From contig JAFTJZ010000074.1 of the NCBI GenBank assembly GCA_017456145.1, positions 1-43,072 on the forward strand: a stretch of DNA of 43,072 bases, given 5' to 3'. Under the pieces are notes generated by a model. That model made no database searches. It saw only the letters and a list, made by a program, of their open reading frames with translations, and had not been told where the DNA came from. Position 1 is the stretch's first letter, and each line of letters starts with the position of its first letter. This stretch comes from Clostridia bacterium (GTDB taxonomy: Bacteria > Bacillota > Clostridia > Oscillospirales > CAG-272). Both the position numbers and the translations under genes were made by a program. Below, piece by piece: positions 1 through 7,261 of this stretch.

Positions 1-40
1 GCTCAAAAAATCCAAGCAGATATTTTCACCCAAGTATCCC

Positions 41-244
41 TCAGGGATCAGATCTATTGATCCACACTCTAAATTCTTCCGGGATATCTTCTACCTTTGT
101 AATATCGATTTTGTATGTTAGTATTTTGTGGGAAGGTAGGGGATAAACACCGTAATTTTTGCCTGCCTTGCTAATAAAACGCAATTTCCGCACGTCAAAA
201 AGCCTACCGTCGGCTTTTATACGCAGGGACTGCGCGAATGACAC
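41..244 (-). CDS. small hypothetical protein, 67 aa
   Basis: The frame stays open upstream of this start, but there it overlaps the end of the flavoprotein gene, so I take the GTG at 244. It is preceded by AAGGA about 10 bases upstream and lies just after the flavoprotein stop. The product is a charged soluble protein ending in VEDIPEEFRVWINRSDP, whose composition looks protein-like rather than random. I do not recognise a family. The position directly behind the flavoprotein gene suggests co-transcription. It could also be the remnant of a longer gene, because no motif supports a function. Confidence is low to moderate. Confidence 0.4.
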   Translation of the reverse strand: MSFAQSLRIKADGRLFDVRKLRFISKAGKNYGVYPLPSHKILTYKIDITKVEDIPEEFRVWINRSDP

Positions 245-260
245 AACCCTTTTTTCCTTG

Positions 261-878
261 TTATCTGATGAAATTGGTTGCCACTCTTTTTTCTGTCTTT
301 GGCAGCCCGTATTTTTCCTTTCCAAGGGCAATGCTTTTGATCAGAAAAGACATATTCCTTGCCAATGTGCGCATACTTTGCAGCCCCTCGGCATCCTGTT
401 CTGCCTCCCCGGGCGCTGCTCCATGAATACTGTTCCAATATTGTCCCGAGGCTACGGGCATTCCCGATATGGTGAAGAATTTATTCAGCTCATCAAAGGT
501 CGAGGACAGACCACCCCGACGTGCGGCTACCACAGCAGCTCCTACCTTCATTCTTTTATCAAACCGTGTGCTGTAAAACAATCGATCCAAAAGTGCGGTC
601 AGGGTAGCATTTGCTCCTGCATAATACACCGGACTGCCTACGACCAAGCCATCACACTGCTCGAATTTCGCAGCAACCTCATTGACTATGTCATCAAAGA
701 CGCATTTTCCTTTGTTAAAGCATTGACCGCAGCTGATACACCCACGTATAGGTAGATGACCGATATGGATGATCTCGCTCTCAATTCCTTCTGCAGCAAA
801 TATCGCCTCCATTTCACGAAACGCCAATGCCGTATTGCCATTTTGACGGGGACTGCCATTGATCAATATCACCTTCAT
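261..878 (-). CDS. iron-sulfur flavoprotein / NADPH-dependent FMN reductase family
   Basis: The 205-residue protein starts MKVILINGSPRQNGNT, the FMN phosphate-binding loop of the flavodoxin-like NAD(P)H-dependent FMN reductases. At residues 47-59 it has a Cys cluster C-x2-C-x2-C-x5-C, the compact 4Fe-4S ligand arrangement of iron-sulfur flavoproteins (Isf type). GSPVYY near residue 91 is a second flavin-contacting loop, and the RVATNFIR end is typical of clostridial members. It probably shuttles electrons in the cytoplasm; the substrate cannot be read from sequence. An in-frame TTG lies six codons upstream, but the ATG at 878 has GGAGG and AAAGGA in front of it and begins the conserved beta-1 strand. 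A promoter is visible upstream at 929-958. Confidence 0.9.
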   Translation of the reverse strand: MKVILINGSPRQNGNTALAFREMEAIFAAEGIESEIIHIGHLPIRGCISCGQCFNKGKCVFDDIVNEVAAKFEQCDGLVVGSPVYYAGANATLTALLDRLFYSTRFDKRMKVGAAVVAARRGGLSSTFDELNKFFTISGMPVASGQYWNSIHGAAPGEAEQDAEGLQSMRTLARNMSFLIKSIALGKEKYGLPKTEKRVATNFIR

Positions 879-928
879 TTTTCCTTTGACCTCCAACTGT
901 TGTATGTAACGATATTCGGTACTTATAT

Positions 929-958
929 ATTATACATTCACTTCCGGCTTGTCGTCAA
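929..958 (-). promoter_or_regulatory. sigma-A promoter of the flavoprotein gene
   Basis: Read on the minus strand, TTGACG (958-953) and TATAAT (934-929) are separated by 18 bases. They lie about 50 bases upstream of the ATG at 878. Confidence 0.7.
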
Positions 959-1036
959 GAGGGAAGACGAATTTTTTGTAAATATTCATATCTTTTTGCT
1001 TTTGTTTAACAGAACAGATATTTTTCATAATAACCC

Positions 1037-1065
1037 TTGAATTTTATGAGAATATATGTTATAAT
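1037..1065 (+). promoter_or_regulatory. sigma-A promoter of the lipoprotein gene
   Basis: TTGAAT (1037-1042), a 17-base spacer and TATAAT (1060-1065) lie about 48 bases upstream of the ATG at 1113. Confidence 0.75.
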
Positions 1066-1112
1066 ATAGAAAATTATGCAATTTGCATTTTTTAGCGAAA
1101 AGGAGAGTTTAG

Positions 1113-3281
1113 ATGAAGAAAATTTTTTATCTGTTCCTTGCGCTGCTTTTGTGTGCGACGGTGCTTGTTGCTTGCACACCCGCTGACGGTGACAAGCCCG
1201 ATATCCCCGAAGGTGAGCGCATGGTGTTGCTGCAAGACGGTGCGGCTACTTTTCAGGTCATTCGCTCTGATCTGATCACAAGTACCGATCCTGCTACCAA
1301 AAGTGCGATACGCGTCGTTTCCTCTATTAAGGAATTGACGGGCATGGAGCCCAGCATTTACACGGACTATACGGGCAAGGGCGGTTATGCCGAGATGGAA
1401 TATGAAATTTTAATCGGTGAAACCACTCGTCCCGAGAGTGCAACCGCTTACGAGATCATGGGCGATCAGGATTATGCCATCTGCGTTGTCGACACCAAGC
1501 TCTGTATCGTCGGACGTAATGCAAGATGCCTTGATTTCGCAATCGACGAGTTCTTTGCAGACCATTTGTATTTTGAGGATGGAATTATGTACGTCTCCAA
1601 TCAATTGAGTATCAAAGATGTGTACCGTCTCCCTGAGGGCATTTACTTTGAGGTCGCAGGGCCGAAGGGAAAGGGGTCTGCCAAATTTGATGAATCCGTG
1701 GCGCTTGCCTGCCTGCAGGGTATCATGAACCGTGAATCTCCCAACAAGGTTTACGTCAACAGCGGAACGGAGACAGCAGGTTGGCTTGAGGTCTTCCGTG
1801 AAGAAGGTCGCTGGCTGGCAGACGCTGAATTTTTACAGCTTGAAGGCTTTGACGATCTGCTGGAATTTGGTGAAAAGTATGTAAAAACCGTTGTCATCTG
1901 GGACGAAAGCGTAGATGCAACGCTCAACGTTGCCTGTACCATCGCCGGTGTGGAAGACGGTATCGTCATGTCCGAGACCATGTACAAAAGCTATAAGGAC
2001 ATCTTATCCGACAAGAAGATTGTCAGCTTGGTTGATCAATTTGACGGTAGTGTTACCGGCAGTGCAAAGAATGATGCATACCGCTGGGCAATAGAAAATT
2101 ATCTGGCAAAGGGTCTTTGCTCGACCGAGTACATCTGCAGCTATATTGATGGCTGGTCCTTCCGCGATGCGGGCAATATTTCCTATACCGTTGTTCGTGA
2201 CTGGGGCATCTACCATCGCGCCTTTGTTTATGATCTCTCTCCTTGGAGTGATGAGGCCCCCTTGGACGATCCCGATCAAAAGCTTGGCACCGACAAGGAA
2301 ACGCTGATGATGATCTTTGAGACCATGCTGGAGTTGACCGCAGATATCGGCCCGTATGAGGTCTGCGGATTCTTTGAGCATCAGAAGTACAGCGAATCCG
2401 GGCAGAACAGTGAGTCCAAGCACGGCTCTGTCGCAACCGAGTGGGAATACGCATCGCTGATGACGCCTTACAACGGTTTTCATAACACCTGTATTGACAA
2501 CGCTTGGAACGAGAGTTTCCATGGCTTGTACGACGGCGCACAGCAGCTCACCAATAACCGCCCCACCGAAGAGATCACCTTAGAATCTGACGTTGTATAT
2601 CTCTGTTTCTTCATGGGCGATTATGATTCTACCCACCCCGTCTACCGTTATCTCAAGCAAGCGTGGGACGATCCCAGACGCGGTGAAATTCCGTTTGCGT
2701 GGGCGGTCAATCCCAATCTGTTGGATACCTATCCCGATATGATTGAGTATTATTATGAAACCGCGACACCGAATGATTATTTTGTCTCCGACGCCAGTGC
2801 CGCAGGCTACTTTATGCCCAGTCAGGTTCCCGATGAGCTTTGGCCAAATATGCTGGAGCATAATATTGAATATTTTAACCGTGCAGATATGACCATAGCA
2901 CCCATGGTCCTGGACAGAAAGGGAATTGATTCCGGTGACCTTGATATGCTGGTACAGTTTGCTCCGGATGGAATAGCAACGGTACTGCAGGCAAAAGTCT
3001 ATATGCATGACGATACGCCTGTCGCAGCACTGCTCGGCAGCGGTTACGACCGATATGATTCCGCGGTTGGCGCAGAAAATCTTGCCAAGGTTGTAGAAAA
3101 GCAATTCACAACCAGTAACAGCGGTGCATCCTTGAACTTGCTCCGCTGCGTCTGGACGACCCCCACGGTTATTTGTGAGACGGTTGATCTGTACCGTGAG
3201 GCAAATCCCGACAAGGAGGTCGTCGTGGTCGATATCTACAACTACTTCAAGCTGATCGAGCAGGATCTGAATTGGAAATAA
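1113..3281 (+). CDS. GxGYxYxYP-type putative glycoside hydrolase lipoprotein
   Basis: The 722-residue protein begins with a lipoprotein signal peptide (MKKIFYLFLALLL, lipobox LVAC, modified Cys at residue 21), so it should be anchored on the outer face of the membrane. An N-terminal domain of about 170 residues precedes a large C-terminal domain. The stretches RDWGIYHRAFVYDLSPW, GPYEVCGFFEHQKYSE, VVYLCFFMGDYDS and, near residues 556-572, FVSDASAAGYFMPSQVP resemble the GxGYxYxYP family (PF16216/PF14323), named for the last motif. Here that motif is degenerate (AAGYFMP). The family is annotated only as putative glycoside hydrolase and its substrate is unknown. The ATG at 1113 has AGGAG 8 bases upstream. 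The gene stands alone, with its own promoter and a downstream hairpin. The family call is from memory of motifs. Confidence 0.75.
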   Translation: MKKIFYLFLALLLCATVLVACTPADGDKPDIPEGERMVLLQDGAATFQVIRSDLITSTDPATKSAIRVVSSIKELTGMEPSIYTDYTGKGGYAEMEYEILIGETTRPESATAYEIMGDQDYAICVVDTKLCIVGRNARCLDFAIDEFFADHLYFEDGIMYVSNQLSIKDVYRLPEGIYFEVAGPKGKGSAKFDESVALACLQGIMNRESPNKVYVNSGTETAGWLEVFREEGRWLADAEFLQLEGFDDLLEFGEKYVKTVVIWDESVDATLNVACTIAGVEDGIVMSETMYKSYKDILSDKKIVSLVDQFDGSVTGSAKNDAYRWAIENYLAKGLCSTEYICSYIDGWSFRDAGNISYTVVRDWGIYHRAFVYDLSPWSDEAPLDDPDQKLGTDKETLMMIFETMLELTADIGPYEVCGFFEHQKYSESGQNSESKHGSVATEWEYASLMTPYNGFHNTCIDNAWNESFHGLYDGAQQLTNNRPTEEITLESDVVYLCFFMGDYDSTHPVYRYLKQAWDDPRRGEIPFAWAVNPNLLDTYPDMIEYYYETATPNDYFVSDASAAGYFMPSQVPDELWPNMLEHNIEYFNRADMTIAPMVLDRKGIDSGDLDMLVQFAPDGIATVLQAKVYMHDDTPVAALLGSGYDRYDSAVGAENLAKVVEKQFTTSNSGASLNLLRCVWTTPTVICETVDLYREANPDKEVVVVDIYNYFKLIEQDLNWK

Positions 3282-3304
3282 TAAAGAATGATTGACCACT
3301 GATT

Positions 3305-3345
3305 GGGGGTGAGCCAAATGTTAAGGACATTTGATACTCACCCCC
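3305..3345 (+). terminator. nested hairpin after the lipoprotein gene
   Basis: GGGGGTGAG (3305-3313) pairs with CTCACCCCC (3337-3345), and inside it AAATG pairs with CATTT. A short T-run (TTTT) follows after ATCG, so termination is plausible but not classic. The outer stem is almost the same as that of the hairpin at 5141-5182. Confidence 0.6.
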
Positions 3346-3408
3346 ATCGTTTTGCTTGCCCGCCGAGCAGTGCTCTGTCTGCGCACGGAGAAAAAGCGTT
3401 ATCATCAC

Positions 3409-3437
3409 TTGACAAAGTCAACAGAGTGTGATATAAT
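3409..3437 (+). promoter_or_regulatory. perfect sigma-A promoter of the queuosine-salvage unit
   Basis: TTGACA (3409-3414), a 17-base spacer and TATAAT (3432-3437): both boxes match consensus. The start point would be near 3444, about 40 bases before the riboswitch aptamer. Confidence 0.85.
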
Positions 3438-3483
3438 ATGAATGCGTAACGCACTTGTCCCTTTTTTTGGCAAGGTCATCAAC

Positions 3484-3523
3484 AGACAGTTCGAAACCAT
3501 CCTGTCTTAAAACAAAACTATGG
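3484..3523 (+). promoter_or_regulatory. preQ1-I riboswitch aptamer
   Basis: The aptamer is a small pseudoknot. P1 is AGACAG (3484-3489) pairing with CTGTCT (3502-3507). The loop contains TTCGAAACCAT. The A-rich tail TTAAAACAAAACTATGG (3507-3523) follows at once. P2 can form between CCAT (3497-3500) and ATGG (3520-3523). Layout and tail closely match the Thermoanaerobacter tengcongensis preQ1-I class (Rfam RF00522), recalled from memory. The next genes are a queuine-lyase-like radical SAM enzyme and a YhhQ-type transporter, which fits control by preQ1. ATGGGCG (3520-3526) can alternatively pair with CGCCAT (3554-3559) of the terminator stem with one bulged G. Ligand-stabilised P2 would therefore release the terminator, giving an OFF switch. 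Confidence 0.85.
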
Positions 3524-3551
3524 GCGATAAAAGCATATCTTATGCTCAATT

Positions 3552-3576
3552 TGCGCCATACACGGCGCATTTTTTA
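3552..3576 (+). terminator. riboswitch-controlled intrinsic terminator
   Basis: TGCGCC (3552-3557), a 6-base loop and GGCGCA (3564-3569) form a stem followed by TTTTTT. It lies between the preQ1-I aptamer and the ATG at 3603, and its 5' arm overlaps the partner of the proposed antiterminator. Confidence 0.85.
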
Positions 3577-3602
3577 TTGCTCCCACGAAACGGAAGAATT
3601 AT

Positions 3603-4325
3603 ATGGTCAGATACAGTATCATCCACGAAAAAAATCCAAGAGAAATTTTATTGCTGCGCGGCAGCGGCTGTCGTTGGCGCAAGTGCGCGTTTTGCGACTA
3701 CCATCTGGATTGCTCCACGGATATGGAAGAAAACGATCGGATCAATCAAGAGGCAATGTCCCATGTTACCGGGGTTTATCACCATCTGGAGGTCATCAAT
3801 TCGGGCAGCTTTCCCGAGCTGGGTGCAGGAACACTGCAAGCCTTGGTCGATCTTTGCAAGAAAAAAAACATTCATACCCTGCATTTTGAGTGTCATTGGT
3901 TATATCGTGACCAGATCGCACCCTGGCGAGCAGCCTTTTCTCGCGTCGGTACGCAGCTGAAAGTCAAGATTGGTGTTGAGACCTTTGACGCTCAATACCG
4001 AGAAACCGTACTGAAAAAGGGAATCCGCGAGACAGATCCCGCCAGCATTGCCGCCATGTTTGACGAATGCTGTTTGCTGTTTGGCTTGTCGGGACAAACT
4101 GTGGATAGCATGACACACGATATCTCGCTCGGTCTACGATATTTTGAGCGGGTATGCGTCAATGTTTTCATCGAAAATCAAACGGACATCAAGCCGGATG
4201 TTGACGTTATCCGTGCGTTTACGGAGAATGTTTTACCGCGCTACGCAGATAACGCACGTGTGGACATTCTTTTGAACAACACCGATTTCGGTGTCGGAGC
4301 TAAGGAGGATGGTCATGAAAAATGA
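3603..4325 (+). CDS. queL: QueL-like radical SAM enzyme (queuine salvage)
   Basis: The 240-residue protein has an N-terminal Cys motif GSGCRWRKCAFCDYHLD with Cys at 23, 28 and 31. This CX4CX2C spacing differs from the usual CX3CX2C of radical SAM enzymes but should still bind the SAM-coordinating 4Fe-4S cluster. VKIGVETFD near residue 120 fits the radical SAM barrel. In Clostridioides difficile a dedicated radical SAM subgroup, QueL, makes preQ1 from queuine. The same role is inferred here from size, the upstream preQ1 riboswitch and the overlapping YhhQ-type transporter gene. The ATG at 3603 has only a weak GGAAG-like ribosome site. The gene overlaps the next by 11 bases, which suggests translational coupling. 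No queuosine biosynthesis gene or tgt lies nearby. Confidence 0.8.
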   Translation: MVRYSIIHEKNPREILLLRGSGCRWRKCAFCDYHLDCSTDMEENDRINQEAMSHVTGVYHHLEVINSGSFPELGAGTLQALVDLCKKKNIHTLHFECHWLYRDQIAPWRAAFSRVGTQLKVKIGVETFDAQYRETVLKKGIRETDPASIAAMFDECCLLFGLSGQTVDSMTHDISLGLRYFERVCVNVFIENQTDIKPDVDVIRAFTENVLPRYADNARVDILLNNTDFGVGAKEDGHEK

Positions 4326-5016
4326 AATATTGTTAATTGGATCCATCGTTCTGATTTACGGCATGGTGTTGGTTGCTTATCGTATATTCGGAAAGAGCGG
4401 ACTTTATGCAATGACCGTTCTTGCCACTGTGTTTGCCAACATTGAGGTCTTGATGCTGGTAGAGGGATTCGGCATGGAGCAAACGCTGGGCAATGTCATG
4501 TTTGCCTCAACGTATCTGATTACCGATATTTTGAGCGAAAATGAAGGAAAACAGAGCGCTGCCAAGGCGGTTTGGCTTGGCGTGTTTGCCTCGGTCATCA
4601 TGCTTTTGTTTACACAATACTGGTTGCTGTATACACCTGCCTCCACGGATTGGGCAAGCGAACATATCCACGCCATTTTCTCCTCGACGCCCCGTCTTCT
4701 TCTGGCAAGCTTTGTCGGTTACACGGTGTCACAACGCTTTGATGTCTGGCTGTATCATCGTTGGTGGGATTATACAACAAAAAAATATGGGGACAGCAAG
4801 CGTTTTTTATGGCTGCGAAATAATTTTTCCACCTTGATCTCTCAAGTTATCAACACAATCATCTTCACATCGATTGCATTTGCCGGCTGGTATGATGTCA
4901 AGACGTTAATTTCCGTTATGTTATCCAGCTATGTTGTTTTTATATTTACCAGCCTTCTGGATACGCCCGCGGTTTATATTGCGCGCTTTATGAAGGAAAA
5001 AAAACAAATTCCGTAA
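4315..5016 (+). CDS. yhhQ: queuosine precursor transporter, YhhQ/VUT family
   Basis: The 233-residue integral membrane protein has about six hydrophobic segments. The pattern matches the YhhQ (VUT) family: FANIEVLMLVE in an early helix, then TYLITDILSENEGKQSA, SQRFDVWLYHRWW, and LRNNFSTLISQ with a following helix. E. coli YhhQ imports preQ0 and preQ1; chlamydial homologues take up queuine. Beside a QueL-like enzyme, uptake of queuine or another Q precursor is likely here. The frame is open from 4291, but the ATG at 4315 has AAGGAGG at 4302-4308 and begins the first helix. It shares the preQ1-controlled transcript with queL and ends before the hairpin at 5141-5182. Confidence 0.9.
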   Translation: MKNEILLIGSIVLIYGMVLVAYRIFGKSGLYAMTVLATVFANIEVLMLVEGFGMEQTLGNVMFASTYLITDILSENEGKQSAAKAVWLGVFASVIMLLFTQYWLLYTPASTDWASEHIHAIFSSTPRLLLASFVGYTVSQRFDVWLYHRWWDYTTKKYGDSKRFLWLRNNFSTLISQVINTIIFTSIAFAGWYDVKTLISVMLSSYVVFIFTSLLDTPAVYIARFMKEKKQIP

Positions 5017-5140
5017 GGCTTTTCGGGAGCAAAATCATTGGCAGCATATCTTGTTAAAGCCCGATGGTCGTTTTGTCCATGAACTTTGGACTTTGATAAA
5101 GAATTCAATAAAAATATAGTGTTAACCATCCGAAAATAAC

Positions 5141-5182
5141 GGGGTGAGTTTCCAATGCGTTTTTTCGCATTCGACTCACCCC
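5141..5182. terminator. bidirectional nested hairpin between convergent genes
   Basis: GGGGTGAGT (5141-5149) pairs with ACTCACCCC (5174-5182), and AATGCG (5154-5159) pairs with CGCATT (5166-5171). It lies between the convergent yhhQ and 4Fe-4S genes. The outer stem resembles that at 3305-3345. Confidence 0.65.
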
Positions 5183-5190
5183 AAATGTCG

Positions 5191-5898
5191 TTATTCGTCC
5201 AAAATTTTTCCGTCTATGGATATGATGACCACGCGCCAAGGAATAAACTTCCCGGCGGCCATCAAAGCACGTTTGACGGCATTTTCAATACCGCCACAGC
5301 AAGGAACCTCCATACGTACGACTGTTACACTTTTGATATCGTTGTTTTTAATGATTGCAGTCAGTTTTTCCGCATAATCGATCTCATCCAGCTTGGGACA
5401 GCCGATCAAAGTGATATGCTTGCGAATAAATTCCTGATGAAAATTTCCATAAGCGAATGCCGTACAATCTGCTGCAACCAGGAGATTGGCATCCTTAAAG
5501 TAGGGGGCATGAGCGGGAACCAGCTTGATCTGGATCGGCCACTGTGTCAGCATCCCGGAGGGTACGGCAGCTTGTATATTATCTTTGGTAGCAATCTTTT
5601 CACGTTGAATGCTTTTTACGTTGGTACCGGGACATCCGCAGGGAAGATTCTGCTTTGCTTTTTTATCCTTTGCGGCACGGACAGCGTCCTCATCATACGC
5701 AGGCGCCTCGCGTTCCTCAAAATGAATGGCATCCACAGGACACGCCGGCAGACAGTCGCCAAGGCCGTCGCAATAATCCTCTCGCGTGAGCTTTGCTTTC
5801 CCATTTATCATCTCGATCGCACCCTCGTGACAAGCTGCGGCACAAGCACCACAGCCGTTGCATTTTTCTTCATCGATTTTTATAATTTTTCTGATCAT
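5191..5898 (-). CDS. 4Fe-4S dicluster ferredoxin-like protein
   Basis: The 235-residue protein has an N-terminal bacterial ferredoxin-type region: CNGCGACAAAC gives Cys 13, 16, 19 and 23, and a second cluster motif DYCDGLGDCLPACPVDA gives Cys 43, 49 and 53. A later region adds LPCGCPGT, VAADCTAF and VPCCGGIENAVKRAL, a pattern common in clostridial ferredoxin-like proteins of unknown electron partner. It is likely a cytoplasmic electron carrier or redox sensor. The frame extends 18 codons further upstream, but the ATG at 5898 has AAGGAG 11 bases ahead and begins the family's MxRKIIKIDEEKCNGCG start. It is divergent from a Crp/Fnr regulator gene, and an operator-like inverted repeat sits at -41.5 of its predicted promoter. 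Confidence 0.85.
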   Translation of the reverse strand: MIRKIIKIDEEKCNGCGACAAACHEGAIEMINGKAKLTREDYCDGLGDCLPACPVDAIHFEEREAPAYDEDAVRAAKDKKAKQNLPCGCPGTNVKSIQREKIATKDNIQAAVPSGMLTQWPIQIKLVPAHAPYFKDANLLVAADCTAFAYGNFHQEFIRKHITLIGCPKLDEIDYAEKLTAIIKNNDIKSVTVVRMEVPCCGGIENAVKRALMAAGKFIPWRVVIISIDGKILDE

Positions 5899-5924
5899 TT
5901 TTTTATGTTCTCCTTGAAAAGCTC

Positions 5925-5953
5925 TTGACTTTGTGTTATTATTATAGTACAAT
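5925..5953 (+). promoter_or_regulatory. sigma-A promoter of the Crp/Fnr gene
   Basis: TTGACT (5925-5930), a 17-base spacer and TACAAT (5948-5953). The predicted start is near 5960, about 40 bases before the ATG at 5999. On the opposite strand the same stretch holds TATAAT (5946-5941), the -10 of the ferredoxin gene, with no good -35. Confidence 0.65.
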
Positions 5954-5968
5954 CATCTTAAAATGTCT

Positions 5969-5982
5969 GTTGTATTTACAAC
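5969..5982. promoter_or_regulatory. candidate Crp/Fnr operator
   Basis: GTTGTA-TT-TACAAC is a perfect 6+6 inverted repeat in the divergent intergenic region. Its centre (5975.5) is 41.5 bases upstream of the predicted minus-strand start (about 5934), the classic class II activator position. It falls at about +10 to +23 of the regulator's own transcript, which would fit autorepression. That the neighbouring regulator binds here is inference. Confidence 0.6.
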
Positions 5983-5998
5983 GTAATCGAGGTTTTTA

Positions 5999-6658
5999 AT
6001 GAAAAAATATATATCGGTATTGAAAAACACGATTCTGTTTTCCGGTGTGAGTGAGGAAGAAATTGCGCCCATGTTTTCCTGCCTTGATGCAAAGCTGCGC
6101 ACGTATAAAAAAGGAGAGTATATCCTTCATCAAGGCGATCTCTTACGCCATATCACGGTATTGGTTCAAGGGGAGCTCCACATTCAACGTGATGATTTCT
6201 GGGGAAATCGCAGCATTATCCATCGCATTGCCCCGGGAGAGATGTTCGGGGAGGCGTATCTGGCACCTGATGGCGGCACGGTTGTTAACGACGTCGTCTC
6301 CATCGAAGAGAGTGTCGTTATCTTTTTCGATATCGATCGTATGATGACGACCTGCTCATCCTCTTGTCAATTCCACACGCGCGTGATCCGTAATCTGTTT
6401 TATGCTATCTCGGAAAAAAACAGACGGCTTGTCGAAAAGCTTGGTCATATGTCCAAGCGCACGACACGGGAAAAATTGATCTCTTATCTTTCCGAGGTTG
6501 CAAAGCAACAAAACAGCAGCTGCTTTACCATACCGTTCAATCGTCAGCAGCTGGCAGATTTTCTCTCGGTTGACCGCAGTGCCATGTCAAATGAACTCTG
6601 TAAAATGCGGGATGAGGGACTCTTGGAATTTCATAAAAACCAATTTCGTCTGTTATAG
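5999..6658 (+). CDS. Crp/Fnr-family transcriptional regulator
   Basis: The 219-residue protein has an N-terminal cyclic-nucleotide-binding-type beta roll: YKKGEYILHQGDLLRHITVL at about 37-56, then GEMFGEAYLAP. A long dimer helix follows, with a C-terminal winged helix containing FNRQQLADFLSVDRSAMSNEL as recognition region. It has no N-terminal Cys cluster like Fnr, so oxygen sensing through an Fe-S centre is unlikely; the ligand is unknown. Such regulators in clostridia often sit beside the redox genes they control, here a divergent 4Fe-4S protein. The ATG at 5999 has GAGG 6 bases upstream. A perfect inverted repeat between the two genes is a likely binding site. Confidence 0.9.
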   Translation: MKKYISVLKNTILFSGVSEEEIAPMFSCLDAKLRTYKKGEYILHQGDLLRHITVLVQGELHIQRDDFWGNRSIIHRIAPGEMFGEAYLAPDGGTVVNDVVSIEESVVIFFDIDRMMTTCSSSCQFHTRVIRNLFYAISEKNRRLVEKLGHMSKRTTREKLISYLSEVAKQQNSSCFTIPFNRQQLADFLSVDRSAMSNELCKMRDEGLLEFHKNQFRLL

Positions 6659-6690
6659 TCATAATCGGAAAAGAAAATATCAGCCTGCTC

Positions 6691-6719
6691 TTGCTTTTTC
6701 AGCGGATATCTGATATAAT
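6691..6719 (+). promoter_or_regulatory. sigma-A promoter of the ABM-domain gene
   Basis: TTGCTT (6691-6696), a 17-base spacer and TATAAT (6714-6719), about 50 bases upstream of the ATG at 6769. Confidence 0.7.
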
Positions 6720-6768
6720 AAAACAAAAAGGTTGTTTGAAACACCCAAATCAATTCGGAGGTAACCGT

Positions 6769-7056
6769 ATGTACACCATTTACGTTGTTTTCAAAAGCTT
6801 TCCCGGCAAGCGTGAGGAATTTATCCGTCGCGTCAAGGAAGAGGGAATTGTCGATGCCATCCGTGCGGAGGACGGCTGCATTCGCTACGACTACTATTAT
6901 TCCGAGAAGGATCCAAACGAAATTTTGCTCATTGAAGCTTGGGAGACTAAACAGCATCAGCAGATCCACATCGAGCAGCCGCACATGGCAAAGCTGCGTG
7001 AGATCAAAGGAGATTACATCACATCCACTCATCTCGGTGAATTTACCTTAAACTGA
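6769..7056 (+). CDS. antibiotic biosynthesis monooxygenase (ABM) domain protein
   Basis: The 95-residue protein has the dimeric ferredoxin-like ABM fold pattern: MYTIYVVFKSFPGKREEFI as strand 1 and helix, then AEDGCIRYDYYYSEKDPNEILLIEAWET, QQIHIEQPHM and a final STHLGEFTL strand. Relatives are cofactor-free quinone-forming oxygenases, heme-degrading enzymes or AI-2 processing LsrG types. Clostridial members are mostly uncharacterised, so the substrate is unknown. The frame is open from 6691, but the ATG at 6769 has CGGAGG 8 bases upstream and begins the first strand. It is monocistronic with its own promoter. Confidence 0.85.
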   Translation: MYTIYVVFKSFPGKREEFIRRVKEEGIVDAIRAEDGCIRYDYYYSEKDPNEILLIEAWETKQHQQIHIEQPHMAKLREIKGDYITSTHLGEFTLN

Positions 7057-7084
7057 TGGTTGATAAAAAAGTAAACAGTTTCCC

Positions 7085-7113
7085 TTGACATATTCATCCC
7101 ATTATGATATACT
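7085..7113 (+). promoter_or_regulatory. strong promoter of the 25-codon mini-ORF
   Basis: TTGACA (7085-7090), a 17-base spacer and TATACT (7108-7113). The transcript would run to the terminator at 7262-7287, about 170 bases. Confidence 0.8.
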
Positions 7114-7158
7114 GTTGCAGTAATCAAATTACAAATGTTGAAATGTGAGGTGATCATC

Positions 7159-7236
7159 ATGAAAAAAGCGTTATCGACGATTCTGTATTCTGTCGTTTCC
7201 GAGGTCATGTTGATTGCCGAATGCTGCATTTTGTAA
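7159..7236 (+). CDS. hydrophobic 25-aa mini-protein
   Basis: ATG at 7159 follows GAGGTG at a good distance and opens 25 codons: it starts MKKALSTILY, continues with a hydrophobic stretch and ends AECCIL, with two adjacent Cys near the C-terminus. It has its own consensus promoter and a strong terminator, so it is a dedicated small gene and not part of a longer frame. I do not recognise a family. A lysine start, hydrophobic body and Cys-containing tail fit a signalling peptide, a bacteriocin-like precursor or a small membrane toxin. The heterodimeric ABC exporter just downstream makes an exported peptide attractive. All roles are inference. Confidence 0.5.
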   Translation: MKKALSTILYSVVSEVMLIAECCIL

Positions 7237-7261
7237 TTCGGTTTTTCACTGTCGCTTTTTT

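Noticed and set aside
1-40. Gene at the left edge
   Set aside because: Only a few codons are visible on either strand and no start, motif or ribosome site can be judged.
2004-3317. Long minus-strand frames inside the lipoprotein gene
   Set aside because: They are antisense shadows of the 722-residue gene, without promoters or ribosome sites.
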